Counted from the first letter of the stretch, positions 35,080 to 47,227 are shown. The stretch: DNA of 64,000 nt from Liolophura sinensis (GCF_032854445.1 NC_088303.1:27165501-27229500), one strand, 5' to 3'. Notes: generated by a model from the letters alone, not told the origin. Numbers and translations: made by a program.

Positions 35080-35583
35080 GACGGCAGAAGACTGTGAATG
35101 GCTGGCCCATTCGTTTTGACCTTGACTGAGGACAGCATGTGTCTATAGCGGCAGCACCGTTCTATTCTAAGCTGATTTCAGGCGACAGCGGCACCACACA
35201 CACCCGTCCCACTCGGGTAAATGGGAAGAGCCGAGCAGCGTGAAATCGGGTGTTCAACTTGACCGCTTTTCTTTTAATGGAACACTCAATCGAACGTCAA
35301 CTTAGAACGTGGTTTGATAAAGCCGAAGACTCCTTTCAGAAATGTCAAAGAAGACAATAGCTTCGATAGGAAAGGAAATCCGCTGTGTACTGGAGCGGAT
35401 AGATTTTGATGACGCATCATTTTCTAATGATAATTTAACCCCGCACCCAAATCTCCACCACAGGGGCTCATGGTCGCCTAAATGTTTTGTTCCACACCAA
35501 GGTGTTCTTTGGGTTGTTTTCGATTTTAGCGCAGACTTGTCCATTAGTCGAATGAAAATATTATAAATACTCTTGAATTTCAT
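35080..35583 (-). repeat. E module, copy E2
   Basis: GCAGCGTGAAATCGGGTGTT, CCGCTTTTCTTTTAATGGAA and CACTCAATCGAACGTCAAC align with E3 and E1. The minus-strand reading STNGQVCAKIENNPKNTLVW followed by NKTF aligns with E1. The longer 93-codon frame on this strand (35302-35583) is in a different register and is not supported by the other copies. Confidence 0.7.
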
Positions 35584-35599
35584 ACTGTTGTTGGCACTT

Positions 35600-36680
35600 A
35601 CAACAGATCACACCATGTAACTTACGAAATAGATTTCTCTTGGTTTTAGTTGACTAGTCGAATTTGGTAAGTTCGCCGTGTGAATGCGACTTTAATGAAA
35701 GAGTCTTCATGCCATGACAGTCAACACTTACTTTGCTATCTTAAATGCTGTCCATTCAGATGATGAAAGTTGCGTTAAATGCTCTTGTTCACCCATCACT
35801 TTTTATTCGCCTTAAAGCGGATATCCACATTCTATTGTAATGTGACTACCGGTACCAAAAAAATACCATTTATTGTTTACCACATTTTTATTGGAATACA
35901 TTTGAAAAGAATATTCTTGATTTAGCCAAAAGTCATTACCCGTATTTGGTGCCATTACAGTTTGATAGCATGTATGAGCGTAAGACCAAATGTTGTAGGA
36001 CCAAATGTTCTCCAAATATTTAGTTGGATCCTGATACGAAACCAAAAGGTGGGAATTTCTGACTCAGTAAAGCGCTAGACGTCCCCAGGCAAAAAAGCAT
36101 CCTGTCGATATACATGTTTCTGTATTTTTTTTTTTTGGAAAAAGCTTTTATTGATTTAATTCTTAGTTTAAATTTGTAAGCCAGGCTGAAGGGAATTTCT
36201 CACGTTATAATTGTGATGGAGTACATTGTTTGGATGCCGCTCTCAATAAAGTCTGCAACTACTTATGCACACAGGTAAAGCGGGTAATAAGGAAATGTGC
36301 ATCCTGCTTTGTGTACACTTGGATCAAAAATTTGACGTCAACAAATACTTTAATTTTTTAGTAGAAGAGCTATAAACATGGCTTTACACGCTCAAACGCC
36401 TCCAGTGGAATTTATTTCTACCAAGACCTCACTTCGAATACTTTCACTTTTGTTTATTGAGGATGGAGAATTAGAAAGGTTGGGCGCCTGTGTGTACTTT
36501 AGGTTACAAAGGTGTAGGGCTCTACATGCTTAGATCTGACTGATTAGTTGTTAAGTCGTTAAGGTCGAAATGGCTCATTTTGAGATCATGACAATTTCAC
36601 TTGTAGGCGATTTTAAATGGAGCTGAAATCTTTCATAAGCTTTATATAGGCATAGAATTCATCGTCACGAGATTGCAACT
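35600..36680. other. Unannotated stretch
   Basis: No gene or repeat supported. The position corresponds to where an A module would follow E, but no clear A similarity was seen. Confidence 0.4.
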
Positions 36681-36681
36681 G

Positions 36682-36938
36682 TTATAGCAATATTTTCATG
36701 TTTTGTACACTGTTTCGTATTTCACGTTTAAAACAAACCTGCTCACCCTGACAGATCTTCTGCACACTGATGCCAGTACTTCTATCAGGTATGCAGTTAA
36801 AGTTATGAGCATAACAGACGCGCATCGAATCAGACTGACAACGTGGACACCGTGAACATATTCTACACTGCACTGAGCGTCAATAAAAAGCATAGATAGG
36901 ATCAGAAGTTTATTCATAAGCAGAGAGATGTTTGCCAT
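36682..36938 (-). CDS. Small secreted cysteine-rich ORF, possibly frameshifted
   Basis: The frame opening at 36938 starts MANISLLMNKLLILSMLFID and AQC, a convincing signal peptide with a cleavage-like site. The downstream coding quality then appears to move to another frame, open from 36873: QCRICSRCPRCQSDSMRVCY, then CIPDRSTG, ICQGEQVCFKRE. This gives at least nine cysteines in about 50 residues. The two frames are one step apart near 36875. Either a single-base indel breaks a small secreted cysteine-rich gene, or a splice joins them (TTTTTATTGACGCTCAG could be an acceptor). The spacing vaguely recalls three-finger or other disulfide-rich peptides, but no family is assigned. Confidence 0.4.
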
Positions 36939-36939
36939 T

Positions 36940-39460
36940 GCATTATATGGTTATCGGCATGTCTATACGTCCTCTGATCTGATTGGTCACTGAGGCGATG
37001 TTACTAAAAATACACAAAACGATGACGAGGAATTATGGGAAATAATATGTAGTCCGTATGCCATGATCAGCAAGTACTGTCACTTTCGCCATCATGCATT
37101 GTGACTATCTCGTGAATAAACAGAAATGTTGGGTTGGCCATTGCTGTGACTGTACTCACCAATCAAAGTGGTTTGAGGGCACCTTACACTTTCATAGTTC
37201 GCACTGTAAATAGTCAAGTTTCGACAGCACTTAGTTACCGTCGCTCTGTGAGTATAGGGAGCTGTTTTATTCCCTTACTTGTATTTTGTAACAATGGGTT
37301 ATTGCTAATCTGACAGACTAAGATAACCTCCTACCGTGTGCAAATTTTGTATGAATTAAGCACTGGAACTGTACAATAATCGATTTCTCGTAGTACAGAA
37401 GGTTCACATTACTTCTGCTACACATGCATTTCAAAACTTTGAATGGCAGTAGTTCTATTCCGAGTCCACGGTGGACAGTTTGTGCCATTGCTAGAGGTGT
37501 GTATCATAACTTTGATATGTTGTTATGATCTAGAATACCTCCCAAGTACTGACAGACTCTTAACTTTGTCTTGTTTCATCTATAGTTCATAGTTCACGAT
37601 ATACTTTAAACCTTATAATCTTTCAATATTCATAACAAACTAAGAAATATCTTTCCTTGAAGTGAACTTGTGAGAGCTTCTGCATGTGTAACTTTTAAGC
37701 AAAGTACATTTACTGCATATATAGCTGTAAAGTGTGTTAGCCTTATCTCTTGCCTTATCCAGACACCAGTTTAATGATGACTATAACAAACACGTGATAC
37801 TTTCAATTTGTTGTATGTATTAGAAACACAATCCATGATGGCATTGTGTATTTCACAGGATTTACGGGATACAGGGTGTTCCCGGTGGTCACAAAATAAA
37901 GGGCACATCTGAAGAACCTCTAAAATGGGCGTTCGTTTTCGTCATTAGAGACATTGACCTCTGCGCTCATTACACACACACACACATATATATATAACAC
38001 AAACCTTGGCACAATATAAACAAATAAGACAAGGTTTAAGCGTGGGTTAATGAAGTCCATTTATACACTCATGTGGTATACCGCAAAATATGAACAATCC
38101 CAGTTAAAAAATTATACATGTATATACCCTGAGTGACATGACTCTATGTCGCTTCAGTTTTGGAAAAATATGTCAAAAACAAGTAGGCTACGCATGTATA
38201 TAAAGACTGCCTTTATATGACTAAAACGGAATATTTTAAAACGTTAACATCGCACAGGGTCTGACTGCAAATCTCTTTTAAGCTTTTCATTTATTTTGTT
38301 ATATATCTTTTATATATTTATATATTTTATATAAAATGTGAACTATTTTATTCAGACTTAGCATCATACTGTTGGCATTCCGGTTGCTTACAAGTTTGTA
38401 ATATCCTTAGTTTTGAAATTGTTGTGCTGCATTTGTTACGTTTCAGTTCCTTTCCTTTGTTAAACGTTTTCTTTCGGAAGAATGAACTTGAAGCTCGGTC
38501 TTCTCCCGCAGATATCTACCTGTGCTGTTCTGGAACCTGGAAATCACGTCAGGCTCATATTCTATTCCACCCTCCTTACTGACGCTCATGTAGAATCTCC
38601 CAGGGTAGCTGATCAGCTCGCGGAAAGACAATGTTTCCTTCACTCAGCTTTTTTCTACGGCTTTTAATCGGTTGTTTAAGAATTTCTTGCCTCGCTGCTT
38701 GTTCGAATCCGCCTCCATGTTTTTTTCTGTGATAGCATGTGAACGCTCTTCGGTAGATTGTCAAAATGGGCTTCCATTTCCGATAGCTCTTCTAACTAAA
38801 AATTTTTTTAAAAATACCTTCCATCATCTTCTCACCTTCATCCGGCATTTCTCCACTATAGCTGTCATACCACTGACCATTGTGTGTTGTGCGTCACTTC
38901 AGAGATCTCTGGTCTATAGAGATTCCATAGAGTAAAGATGTAAACGTGCAGCGATTAAAGTGTCACAGATGCCATAATGGATTTCGAGCAAATCCTTCTC
39001 AAAATTCAATGAAGACATCCTTTTGAAACTTGATATGCATCTCGGAAGGGTACTGGAAACGTCAAGGGGACGTCACTCATCACTACCTGTGCCTCCCGAC
39101 CAAGGATTTAACTAATACCTGTCCAAACGTACGACAATTTCCTTTATTTTCACACCACATGTGCACCTGTTCGCTAAAAATTGGTAACAGGCAGCAAAAA
39201 AAATGCACTCCAAAATACGCAGAATTACACTAGCGGGTTTAATATTAATGTACTTATTCCAGCTATTACACTGAGATGGTTGGCTCTGCAAGTGACCATT
39301 CTCGATTACACTATGAACGCCAGGTAGTTCACCATGACAAAATGGCGAATGTCACGCGATGATGTTTTGTCCAACCAAATCAGACTATCTACAGATTGGG
39401 AATGATAATGTAGTCTACGACAGATCTACTTGTAAAAACCAACTCCGTTTCGATGGCCAT
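36940..39460. other. Unannotated stretch with a short microsatellite
   Basis: An AC then AT run lies at 37973-37996, and a TATAT-rich run at about 38300-38333. No gene is supported. Overlapping short ORFs at 38443-38935 lie on both strands and look random. Confidence 0.5.
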
Positions 39461-39464
39461 TGCT

Positions 39465-39750
39465 TAGAGCGTCACACCAAACACTTTGAAAATGGTACTT
39501 GTTGCTGCCTGGCTTGGTACACAGCACTGAGAGGTTAGAGCAAGGAAACAGGACTGGTTAGCCCGGTGACAGTATAATGTGACTGGGTGGGGTGTCATGT
39601 CTGGTGTCGTCGGCATGATACTTCAGCTGCGTCAGCAATTTGGCGGCACAGACTCGCTTTGCCACAAGAAGACACAGTATAAGTATGCACACCTATTGAC
39701 TCCTCATCGTCATATACCCGAAAAATTGTTAGATACGACTTAAAACGCCA
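39465..39750 (+). mobile_element. SINE family C, near full length
   Basis: The reverse complement of the other family C copies: TAGCCCGGTGACAGTATAAT, GGTGTCATGTCTGGTGTCGT, GGCGGCACAGACTCGCTTTG, then TCCTCATCGTCATATACCCG and AACAATTTTTC-type ends shared with family B. The left end is tRNA-like but degraded. Confidence 0.82.
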
Positions 39751-39754
39751 AGCA

Positions 39755-40875
39755 TACATGGATACTGAAAGTATAATCTTTTTCTCTAAAATCAATTCTA
39801 AAAGTAAGATTTCTAAATTTGTTGAATGTAATATAGCTTGTTGCATACTCATTTCATCAAGACAGACAATTCAAAGTTGCCTTTATCATGTTTACTGCCT
39901 TGATCCAACAGGTTAAAAATACCAATTCATATTTGATGAGAATTAATAAATATAAACACATTCAAACTATTAGTTACTTAATGATGGACAGCAAAGACAA
40001 AACAACATCATGCATAATTAACCACGTTGATGAAAGGTAGATCTGATAACACACTTTCACTCCATCTACAAGTGGGGACAAAAAGAGCAGAAGTTGTTGT
40101 TGCTGGTTTTCTACCCCTTCAGGATAGCCCGCGCTTCACTATACAGCGTATTTGATTGGATCCTGTGAAATTCTTTACTAACTTGAGCAGGTATCTGATT
40201 GGATAACGATGGGGGTGGGTTGAGACTTTCGCGTAACAGTTGGATCAAATCGCTATAGGCGTAGCGTCTGATTTGATTTAATGAAGATGAGCTTACGGCA
40301 GCAAAGCTATGATCTACCTGACCACATCAGACATAGATAGATACAGATGTAGACTACATAGATACACATGCATATATACACGTGGATGTCCACTTAACAA
40401 ATCACGTGCAATAAAGAACCGTATTGGCAAGATGTTGGTTACATGAGTGGATGTGCACTATTCACTTTTTCAAACTGTTCATTTTTAACAAAGCGATCCT
40501 CGTAACTAGATCCATTCTTGCAGACAACGGGAATAAAAATCCCACAAATGTCTTTTTACTCCAGGTGTCGCATTTTTGCGATGATAGAAAATACCTCTTG
40601 AGAGAGGATAAAACATTTTTGTAAATCGCAAAAATCTTTTTTAAAGTAATGAATCTTAATGAACACTGGCAACAATTTTGAAGAATCACACTGTAGCTGT
40701 TAACTCATTTCTTCTGGCAGTGATTGCTTACTTAATGAGATACCATCATATATAATATTCTTTATATACAAAGGGCTTACATGTCCTCATAACACGTTTT
40801 AAATCGGTTCCACACTAACTATACTGAGTCAATTCATGGCCTAAAGGCAATTGCATAGGTTTTTCCCTGAAAACA
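39755..40875. other. Unannotated stretch
   Basis: No supported gene or repeat. Confidence 0.5.
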
Positions 40876-40879
40876 TGAT

Positions 40880-41215
40880 CTGCTATCACGAGCAAATTAA
40901 GAAGAGAAACCGAGCTGTGACAAAAAAGAGCTTTCGAATCTAGTCAAACACTCTGAACTGCAACCAAACCTCAAGGTTCTCGATTGGACTCTATCACATC
41001 TCATATATCTAACCTATCAAACATCACTCCGCTATCAAAGACTACCGCGAATATAAGTAGTCCACATTATCAAATAAACTTTACACGCTCATTATTGGTA
41101 GTTCCAATTGACATCAAACGTACACCCGGAAGAGATAATCATCTAATTCTTAATGTTCTTGTGTCCGTTGTGGCTCTGTGTATTTTATTTCAGGGTCGTT
41201 GGCCGCGCGGCCTCT
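40880..41215. repeat. F segment, copy 1
   Basis: Similar to 52430-52750, same orientation. Shared words: CAAACACT, GATT(G/C)TACTCTA, CATATAT, CAAAGACTACC, ATATAA, TCAAATAAA, TTGACATCAAA and GATAATCATCT. The second copy is inside A module copy A3, so this may be the remnant of an A module in the 35-42 kb interval. Confidence 0.65.
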
Positions 41216-41577
41216 TGTAATTAGGACAATCACTGTACACCAAGGGTGTGTTTTTGTCTCACACATGTAAAGTAATGCCTTTGAGAGATTAAAGACCTTG
41301 ATTTCCGGATGCCTTTAATTTGAATACATTCAAGGTCCTTAGAAAGTACTTTTAAGAAGTCATTTTTTTGTTTCATTACAGAGTTAACAATGCTTAGAAA
41401 TCGCGGTGTCAGGACGCGATCGGTTGTGGATTCCGACAGCCTTTACTATTGCTCTCGTACGTAAAACACACCGAATACAGTCGACTACGGCAGCAGCGCA
41501 GTCTACAAATTGACTGACCGACAGCAGGCAGTTAACTGCGCCCACTTGACATTGAGGTACGCCCACGTGAAGAAACT

Positions 41578-41823
41578 TTATTTATTTATTTGACTGGCGA
41601 TTGATACCGTAATCAAGAACGTTTCATTCATATGACGGGGGTCAGTATTATGAAGGAAGGAAAGCAAATTCACAGGTTGCTGGCAAACCTTTCCATACAC
41701 GTATGACCTCAGAGAAATCTAGCATGATCTGGACTGGAACTCACAGCGACCGCATTTGTGAGATGCGGCACTTTAGTGCTTGTGCCGCCATGGCACTCTA
41801 AACCACTTAGCCATTGAGGCCCC
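41578..41823 (-). mobile_element. SINE family A, diverged, with tRNA-like head
   Basis: Left ATTT tail, then diverged 3' block (CCGTAATCAAGAACGTTTCA), body GGTTGCTGGCAAACCT, and head ending AGCCATTGAGGCCCC. An internal stretch of the body around GAAACCGGGCAGAG is missing. Confidence 0.88.
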
Positions 41824-42289
41824 AAGCAGATAACTTTTGCTATAGACCCAACACAAAGTGTTGCGTTGTAGTAGGCACAGTTAGTTTGCAAGAAAGTGGC
41901 TTTCTTGCCCAGAAACGTATTTTATAGAAAATCACACACGCATTTCAACTGTTTTCCACTTTGCGCCTGAATTTCTGACAACATCTCTGCTGTACAGTTG
42001 TTACGATTAAATTAATACCAGTAGTTACAGAAAGGGCACATTTGAGCAACTCTGCACAAGTCACTAGGACAGCTTTGTGTGCGTATCATAGTGGGAGATT
42101 TTCGTGGGAAAAGTTGGTCAGTTTTGCGAAATACACAAAGTTTACCCGTTTTGTTACAGGCTAAGTAGTTTCACACATGTTTAATTTTCCTTTGACTTAG
42201 AATATTGATTTACTGGGTGATTGACTGACCTGTGATTTGGATACTTCGCTTACTTTTTAAACTTTTGACTTAAGGCTGTAAAACTTGAA

Positions 42290-42600
42290 ATGTGTAGATA
42301 CAAGAACGTGATATTTGTGAATAATTTCTATAGTCTGCTTGTTTTAACGTGTCGCCTATATTCAGCTCGCTGTAAAATCATTGATACTCGCTATCAAAAT
42401 TGCGTGTTCGTCAGTGGCACGTTACACCGACAAGCTCTATACACATCGATATGCTGGATTTCCATATTATTGCAAACAAAACTCATAATGATAAAACCTA
42501 TATGTTTTGGAGAAGACTGTCTTGTCTTGAGTGACGTCATAATTATTCAAAGACGAGTGGCATGCTGGGCAATGGGCGTGGAAAGATATTTGTTAAAATT
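42290..42600 (-). repeat. Repeat G, copy 1
   Basis: Reverse complement of the element at 42880-43180: CCACGCCCATTGCCCAGCAT, GAATAATTATGACGTCAC, then GATTTTACAGC and GAATATAGGCGACACG. The 116-codon plus-strand frame lying over it is antisense to the repeat and is not called. Confidence 0.8.
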
Positions 42601-42879
42601 AGCTATACACCAAAACTTGAGATTAAACTCTACGCGATAACAAAACCTACACTCCAATCTCAGCAAACTGATTAAACTGCATTTTGTAATAAAGTCTCCT
42701 CACATCGAACTCTGAAGACATACTGCCCTGAGATCACATAGCTACTACATGTTAAACTCATTTCATGTATTAAGGTTATATTATATTAAAACTGGAAAAC
42801 ACTTTCACATAAGGTTTTGTCAGAAAGGGGGTTTAAAATAAAGTTGATCATATTTTTGATAACCGGGTTGCTGTCCGTT

Positions 42880-43180
42880 AAAAGATGCTGGGCTCCGCCC
42901 ATTATCCAGTATACGCCCTCTGTTTGGAATAATTATGACGTCACCCGGGGTGATGAGTTCTCGGTGTCAAAAGCAAGCTTCTATGGGTTTAACATTCTGA
43001 ATGAGCAAAAGAATTCTAATTGCATTTGCCTTGAAATAGTATTGATGTCCAACAAGCGTAGAGCTTGTGGTCTTACGTGTCAGTGACTGAAGACAATTTT
43101 GATAGTGGGTGTGAGTGATTTTACAAAGCTGAATATAGGCAACAAGCTAAAAGAATCGGACTATAGACAGGTAGACTGTT
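42880..43180 (+). repeat. Repeat G, copy 2
   Basis: GCTCCGCCCATTATCCAGTA, GGAATAATTATGACGTCACC, GGTGTCAAAAG, GTGAGTGATTTTACAAAGC, GAATATAGGCAACAAGC. It lies about 280 bp from copy 1 in the opposite orientation, so the two could pair as a large imperfect inverted repeat. The conserved core contains TGACGTCA, identical to a CRE site. Confidence 0.8.
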
Positions 43181-43721
43181 AACACATTAACCAGACTTGA
43201 TATACACATCAGATTGATGTACTAGACATAAAGTAAGACTCATTTCGTGATTTAGTGATTTGTGCTCAAAATGTGACACATATCATTGCATGCATGCATT
43301 TCCCCAAATATGATCAAAAAAGAACAGAGCAATGTAAATATCCCATCTACAATTTCTAACGGGTGAACTTGGATCCATAGCAGGGTCTAACACCCAGAAG
43401 ATTACACGATACACGTCGGATGTTTTCTAATAACAAGGCTATTTCATAAAAGATGATCAATTAAGTTTTGGTAAAAGGTCACGTCAATAAAAACTAGAAT
43501 GTAAAGGCTTCGGCTTTCAATCAAGCCAGATAAAATTTCTGATTAAAAAAACGGCTGTTCGGCGGAAAAGTATGGCAATAATCTGTCTGATGTAAGGGAT
43601 ATGATGATCCAGCTCGCCAATATAGACTGCTTTAAAAGGGCATGAACTTCATAACGTAAAGGACAGGTTAGCGATAAGTTGATCTCTGCTATGGTCGATA
43701 CTATAGCAACCCCATATTGCC

Positions 43722-43890
43722 TCTGTGAGTGAGTGAGTGAGTGAGTGCTGGTGGTTTAACGTCGTGCTTAACAGTTTTTCAGTCATATGATGATGAAGGA
43801 ATCCTTAGAGTGTGTATAATGTGCCTCTGTCTTGTAGGACGGATTTCCACCGCTCTTTTACCCAGTGCTGCTTCACTGAGACGATTAAAC
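43722..43890 (-). mobile_element. SINE family B, 3' end with GTGA-repeat tail
   Basis: Six GTGA units (43722-43746), then GGTGGTTTAACGTCGTGCTT, CAGTCATATGATGATGAAGG, and CCGCTCTTTTACCCAGTGCT. It stops after CTGAGACGATTAAACG, so the tRNA head is missing. This copy shows that the family B tail is a tetranucleotide repeat. Confidence 0.88.
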
Positions 43891-43898
43891 GTATGGGA

Positions 43899-44090
43899 AG
43901 ATCTTTGTTAAGTCGTGCGCGAATGATTCGCGCGCACAACTCTGCGAAATATTTCGTGCGCCCGACTTAAGAAAGATCTCGTGCGCACGAGCACCCCTAC
44001 TGGGTAATTATCTGGTGCTCTTGAGATCTTCATTAGGTCGTGCGCAAGAGATCTTTACTAAGGCGCGCGAACGACTTATTTAAAAAAAAC
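43899..44090. repeat. Fold-back repeat cluster (AGATCTTT...GTCGTGCGC)
   Basis: AGATCTTTGTTAAGTCGTGC (43899 onward) and its near reverse complement GCGCCCGACTTAAGAAAGAT (43958-43979) form a hairpin. A palindromic CGAAATATTTCG lies in the loop. The same motif recurs twice more at 44032-44090, and GAGCAC...GTGCTC pairs at 43989-44020. No coding. Probably a fold-back or miniature inverted-repeat DNA element. Confidence 0.75.
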
Positions 44091-46325
44091 ATAACTGAAA
44101 CTTTAAGAGATGAGTTGTTGTCTTTCTTCTATTTACAACTTTTTTGTAATTGTCACATTTACGGCTACGCACAATCCCAAACCCCTTTGCAATGGAATGT
44201 TTGCTGTAAAAATGAAAGTATTCGATGGCGTCTATATCTAAAACCCTGTCCCAGGTATAGTGTACCAAAATTATACATTCTTACCCCTCACCCCCACCCC
44301 TGCATCACGACGGGGTTTAGGTTTGCAACAGGTAAACAATTTACACATAAGTTTTCATGTTAGAATTTGCCTGTTAAAAATGTGATGAACACTGTATAAA
44401 ATTACAGCGCCTTCTTGTGATCTCTTTGTCCAATGAGCAGTCTTTTCAGTAATTTGACCTTTACATATTTTAAAATATTATTTATTCATATGACTATAAT
44501 CGAGCGGTTCGGTCCCAATGTCAACATGCCTATTGTGTATCATGTCTGGAACGTCATGCCGAACAAGGGACTGGATCATCCATACACTGTATATTGTGAT
44601 GACAGTCTAAAAAGTACTTGACCTGTACTCTTATGCTAAACTTCACGTCTGAGAACCACCAAAATTGCCAGTCGACTTCTGGCTAGTAGAGATTAAAAAC
44701 ATTAACCCGGTTTGCTTTGCTAAATTTCCAATAGATCGATATAAGGCTACAGCCGGATTAGAGAGAGTTTGTTTTCATACACTCGGCTTCATCCACTTAC
44801 GCAACAAATATTGTCGTATGAAGCAGTATTTATGAGAGGTGTTGACAAAGATAGACTCAGCCAGGTAATCCTGTAATCACTAGATTTACGCTCGAGCCAG
44901 GATCATATACAATCCTATGTAGTAAACCTTAATAATGCGATTTTCAAACTTAAGCATACACTGTTGCGGTCACAAATATAAATGACAATATTATGTTTTA
45001 ATAAAATTCAAAAAAAAAATTAAGTCTATGAGACACAGTCTGTAGACTTCATTATCAAGTTAAATGTATGTAAAATGTGTACACTTATCTTATGGAAACC
45101 ACTGATATACAGCCAGATGGTCTGTATGTATCAGTACGGCGTTCAGCAATAGGGTAAGTTAAAGAAGATTGCAGACCTGGTGTTTGTGACATTACCACGT
45201 TAGTGTCTAAAGGGGAGACCAGACTGCCAAACTGATTGGTCAGTCTGCCGTACAATGTTAGGCTAAATCCATACTGTACGATGTTTGATACTGTGCGTTG
45301 AGGTGTGACTCCAGGCCTTTGCCGTTTGTGAATTGTGCTGTTTTGTGGATATTCCAGGGATGTATTTAAACGTTTTGGAACAAAACATTTGACTGAAAAT
45401 TGTTCTTAGCATTACCAAAACGGTGCCGGAATGAAATTCTAGTCTCTTTACTAACCTGCTGTGATTTCCCATTTGGTTTTGTTGTCATTACATCTGACTA
45501 GCTGTTTTGAGATCCATCTCATCAAAACTTCTGCTTACTCTGGATTCGCAATAAGTGCTGGCAATCAGTAACTGATAGCTGTTTTTTTGTTATTTCCTTC
45601 CATAAAATAGGATTCGGTCAGATTTTAAACCATTGCCGATATTCGGAAATGAAATGAACTACACCTGCACCTATACATGCACATTAATGCCTGCATGTTA
45701 CTAGAATTACGTGATTACTTTTTCCTTATCTCAAATTTTACATCCAAATTCTTTTTCTTCCTCGTCGTTTACAAGCCCCGCGGTTAGGGCAAACAACTAA
45801 CCATAGAAATGCCGAAAAATTAATCTAAGCGGTCGATTGTCGTCATCACGATCGACTGAGTGGCATTATGATGGTGAAGTACAAAAAAGTGATCCATTTA
45901 AACCACAACAATAACTTTCGAAACTGTTTCATAGGGAAACGTTTATGGACTATGTTAAGGCTATGCAAGAACAGAACATTGGCCACAACAGCATGCTGAT
46001 AGCGGTACACGTAGATGCCTTCACGACATAGTACAACTTAATAAATTTATGGATATATACTTAAATACAGCACATAACAGGAGATGTGCAAATATATAAG
46101 GCATTGTCAAACCACAATCTTACCGTTCTGCACTTTCCTTCTTCGAATCTAACAGAAACTTAAAAGATTGTTTATCTGGGAAGATAACACAAATGGTGAA
46201 ACTTATATTGTATAATATAATATAAACTTATATAGATAACTATAGGAAATTTTCAGCGAGAAATTTCATCGCCGTTGGACGAAGTCAAAAGTCAAACCAT
46301 AGTGTACTTTTATTAACATTTAATG
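44091..46325. other. Unannotated stretch
   Basis: No supported gene. A small AT-rich palindromic run (TATAATATAATATA) lies near 46211-46224. Confidence 0.5.
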
Positions 46326-46329
46326 CGTT

Positions 46330-46900
46330 TGTTAATGACAAACAAGTGTAACAGTGTTATGAAGCGAGTAAATGTGGCAAAGTCACATGCATGAGGACAA
46401 CTTTGCGCTTGTCAGCAGCTTTTGCATTCATAATTTGCCAGCGCTCGATATAACATACCCCTATATTTTCTGCGTGACATGATACTGGACAGGATCTGTT
46501 GTGCACAACGTTTAGCAGTTTCACCCGAACTTCAGGCCATCCACGGCGCATTGTAGATACATCGCCTGTCCAGAGGGAGGAATAATTTGGATATTCCGCT
46601 CTCTCTCAGAGGCTAGTTTTAAAACGACCACCCCAGTTGCACCATATACAAACGGTCGCCTGAATCCATGAAAGCAGTGTACGTTAAATAGATGAGCAAT
46701 CTGGGAACAAAGGAAAACAACGTTGTCTGTGGCATTAGTCGGTACGGTAAATATGACGCCAGCCGTGTGACATCACGGGCTATTTCCCCGAGTCGGTCAT
46801 CTCTCTCACTCCACGCAGTCATATAACGTAACACAAAGTTGATGGACAAAGACAGTGCTTATAAGTGAGGAAATGTGGAGAATGGCTTTCAGGAGATTAA
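46330..46900. repeat. D module, copy D3 (partial)
   Basis: TGTGCACAACGTTTAGCAGTTTC-like text, CAGAGGGAGGA, TTTTAAAACGACC, CCTGAATCCATGAAAGCAGT, and GATGAGCAATCTGGGAACAA align with D1, D2 and D4. The minus-strand reading VVLKLASERERNIQIIPPSG then QAMYLQCAVDGLKFG is the cleanest protein-like version of this block, with a stop right after. Confidence 0.75.
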
Positions 46901-46998
46901 CAAAGCAAGCAATCTGAGAACTGTTAACCGAGAACATGACATTAAATATTCAGCGATGTTGTCCGGGACAGTTTTCCCTAAAGATGATTAAAGCACGC

Positions 46999-47208
46999 TT
47001 ACCCTACATAAATGCAGCTAATCGTATCGCCAGTACATGTGGGAAACGCTTTCCAGAAACTATGAAGTTCCTCTAATCGATCCTCTGTCATTCCATAGTT
47101 CACCGTGTACTTTACTAAGGCACAGATTGGTGTAAATGTTTGATTAGTGGTCACTGACAGACCTATAGCACCAATGTAATGTTGAACTTTATCGACAATC
47201 TGATACAT
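46999..47208 (-). CDS. Possible exon next to D3 (low confidence)
   Basis: A 69-codon frame (YIGAIGLSVTTNQTFTPICA, then LEELHSFWKAFPTCTG, ISCIYVG) runs directly into a good splice donor: GTAAGC on the minus strand at 47002-46997. That would end the exon at 47003. Composition and the donor are suggestive. The acceptor side is unclear, and a diverged, interrupted counterpart can be seen beside D4 near 60340-60420. No family recognised. Confidence 0.3.
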   Translation of the reverse strand: MYQIVDKVQHYIGAIGLSVTTNQTFTPICALVKYTVNYGMTEDRLEELHSFWKAFPTCTGDTISCIYVG

Positions 47209-47227
47209 GTGGTGCAGTGTGAAGTTA

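Noticed and set aside
42290-42640. 116-codon plus-strand ORF
   Set aside because: It lies antisense over repeat G and is not open in the other two copies.
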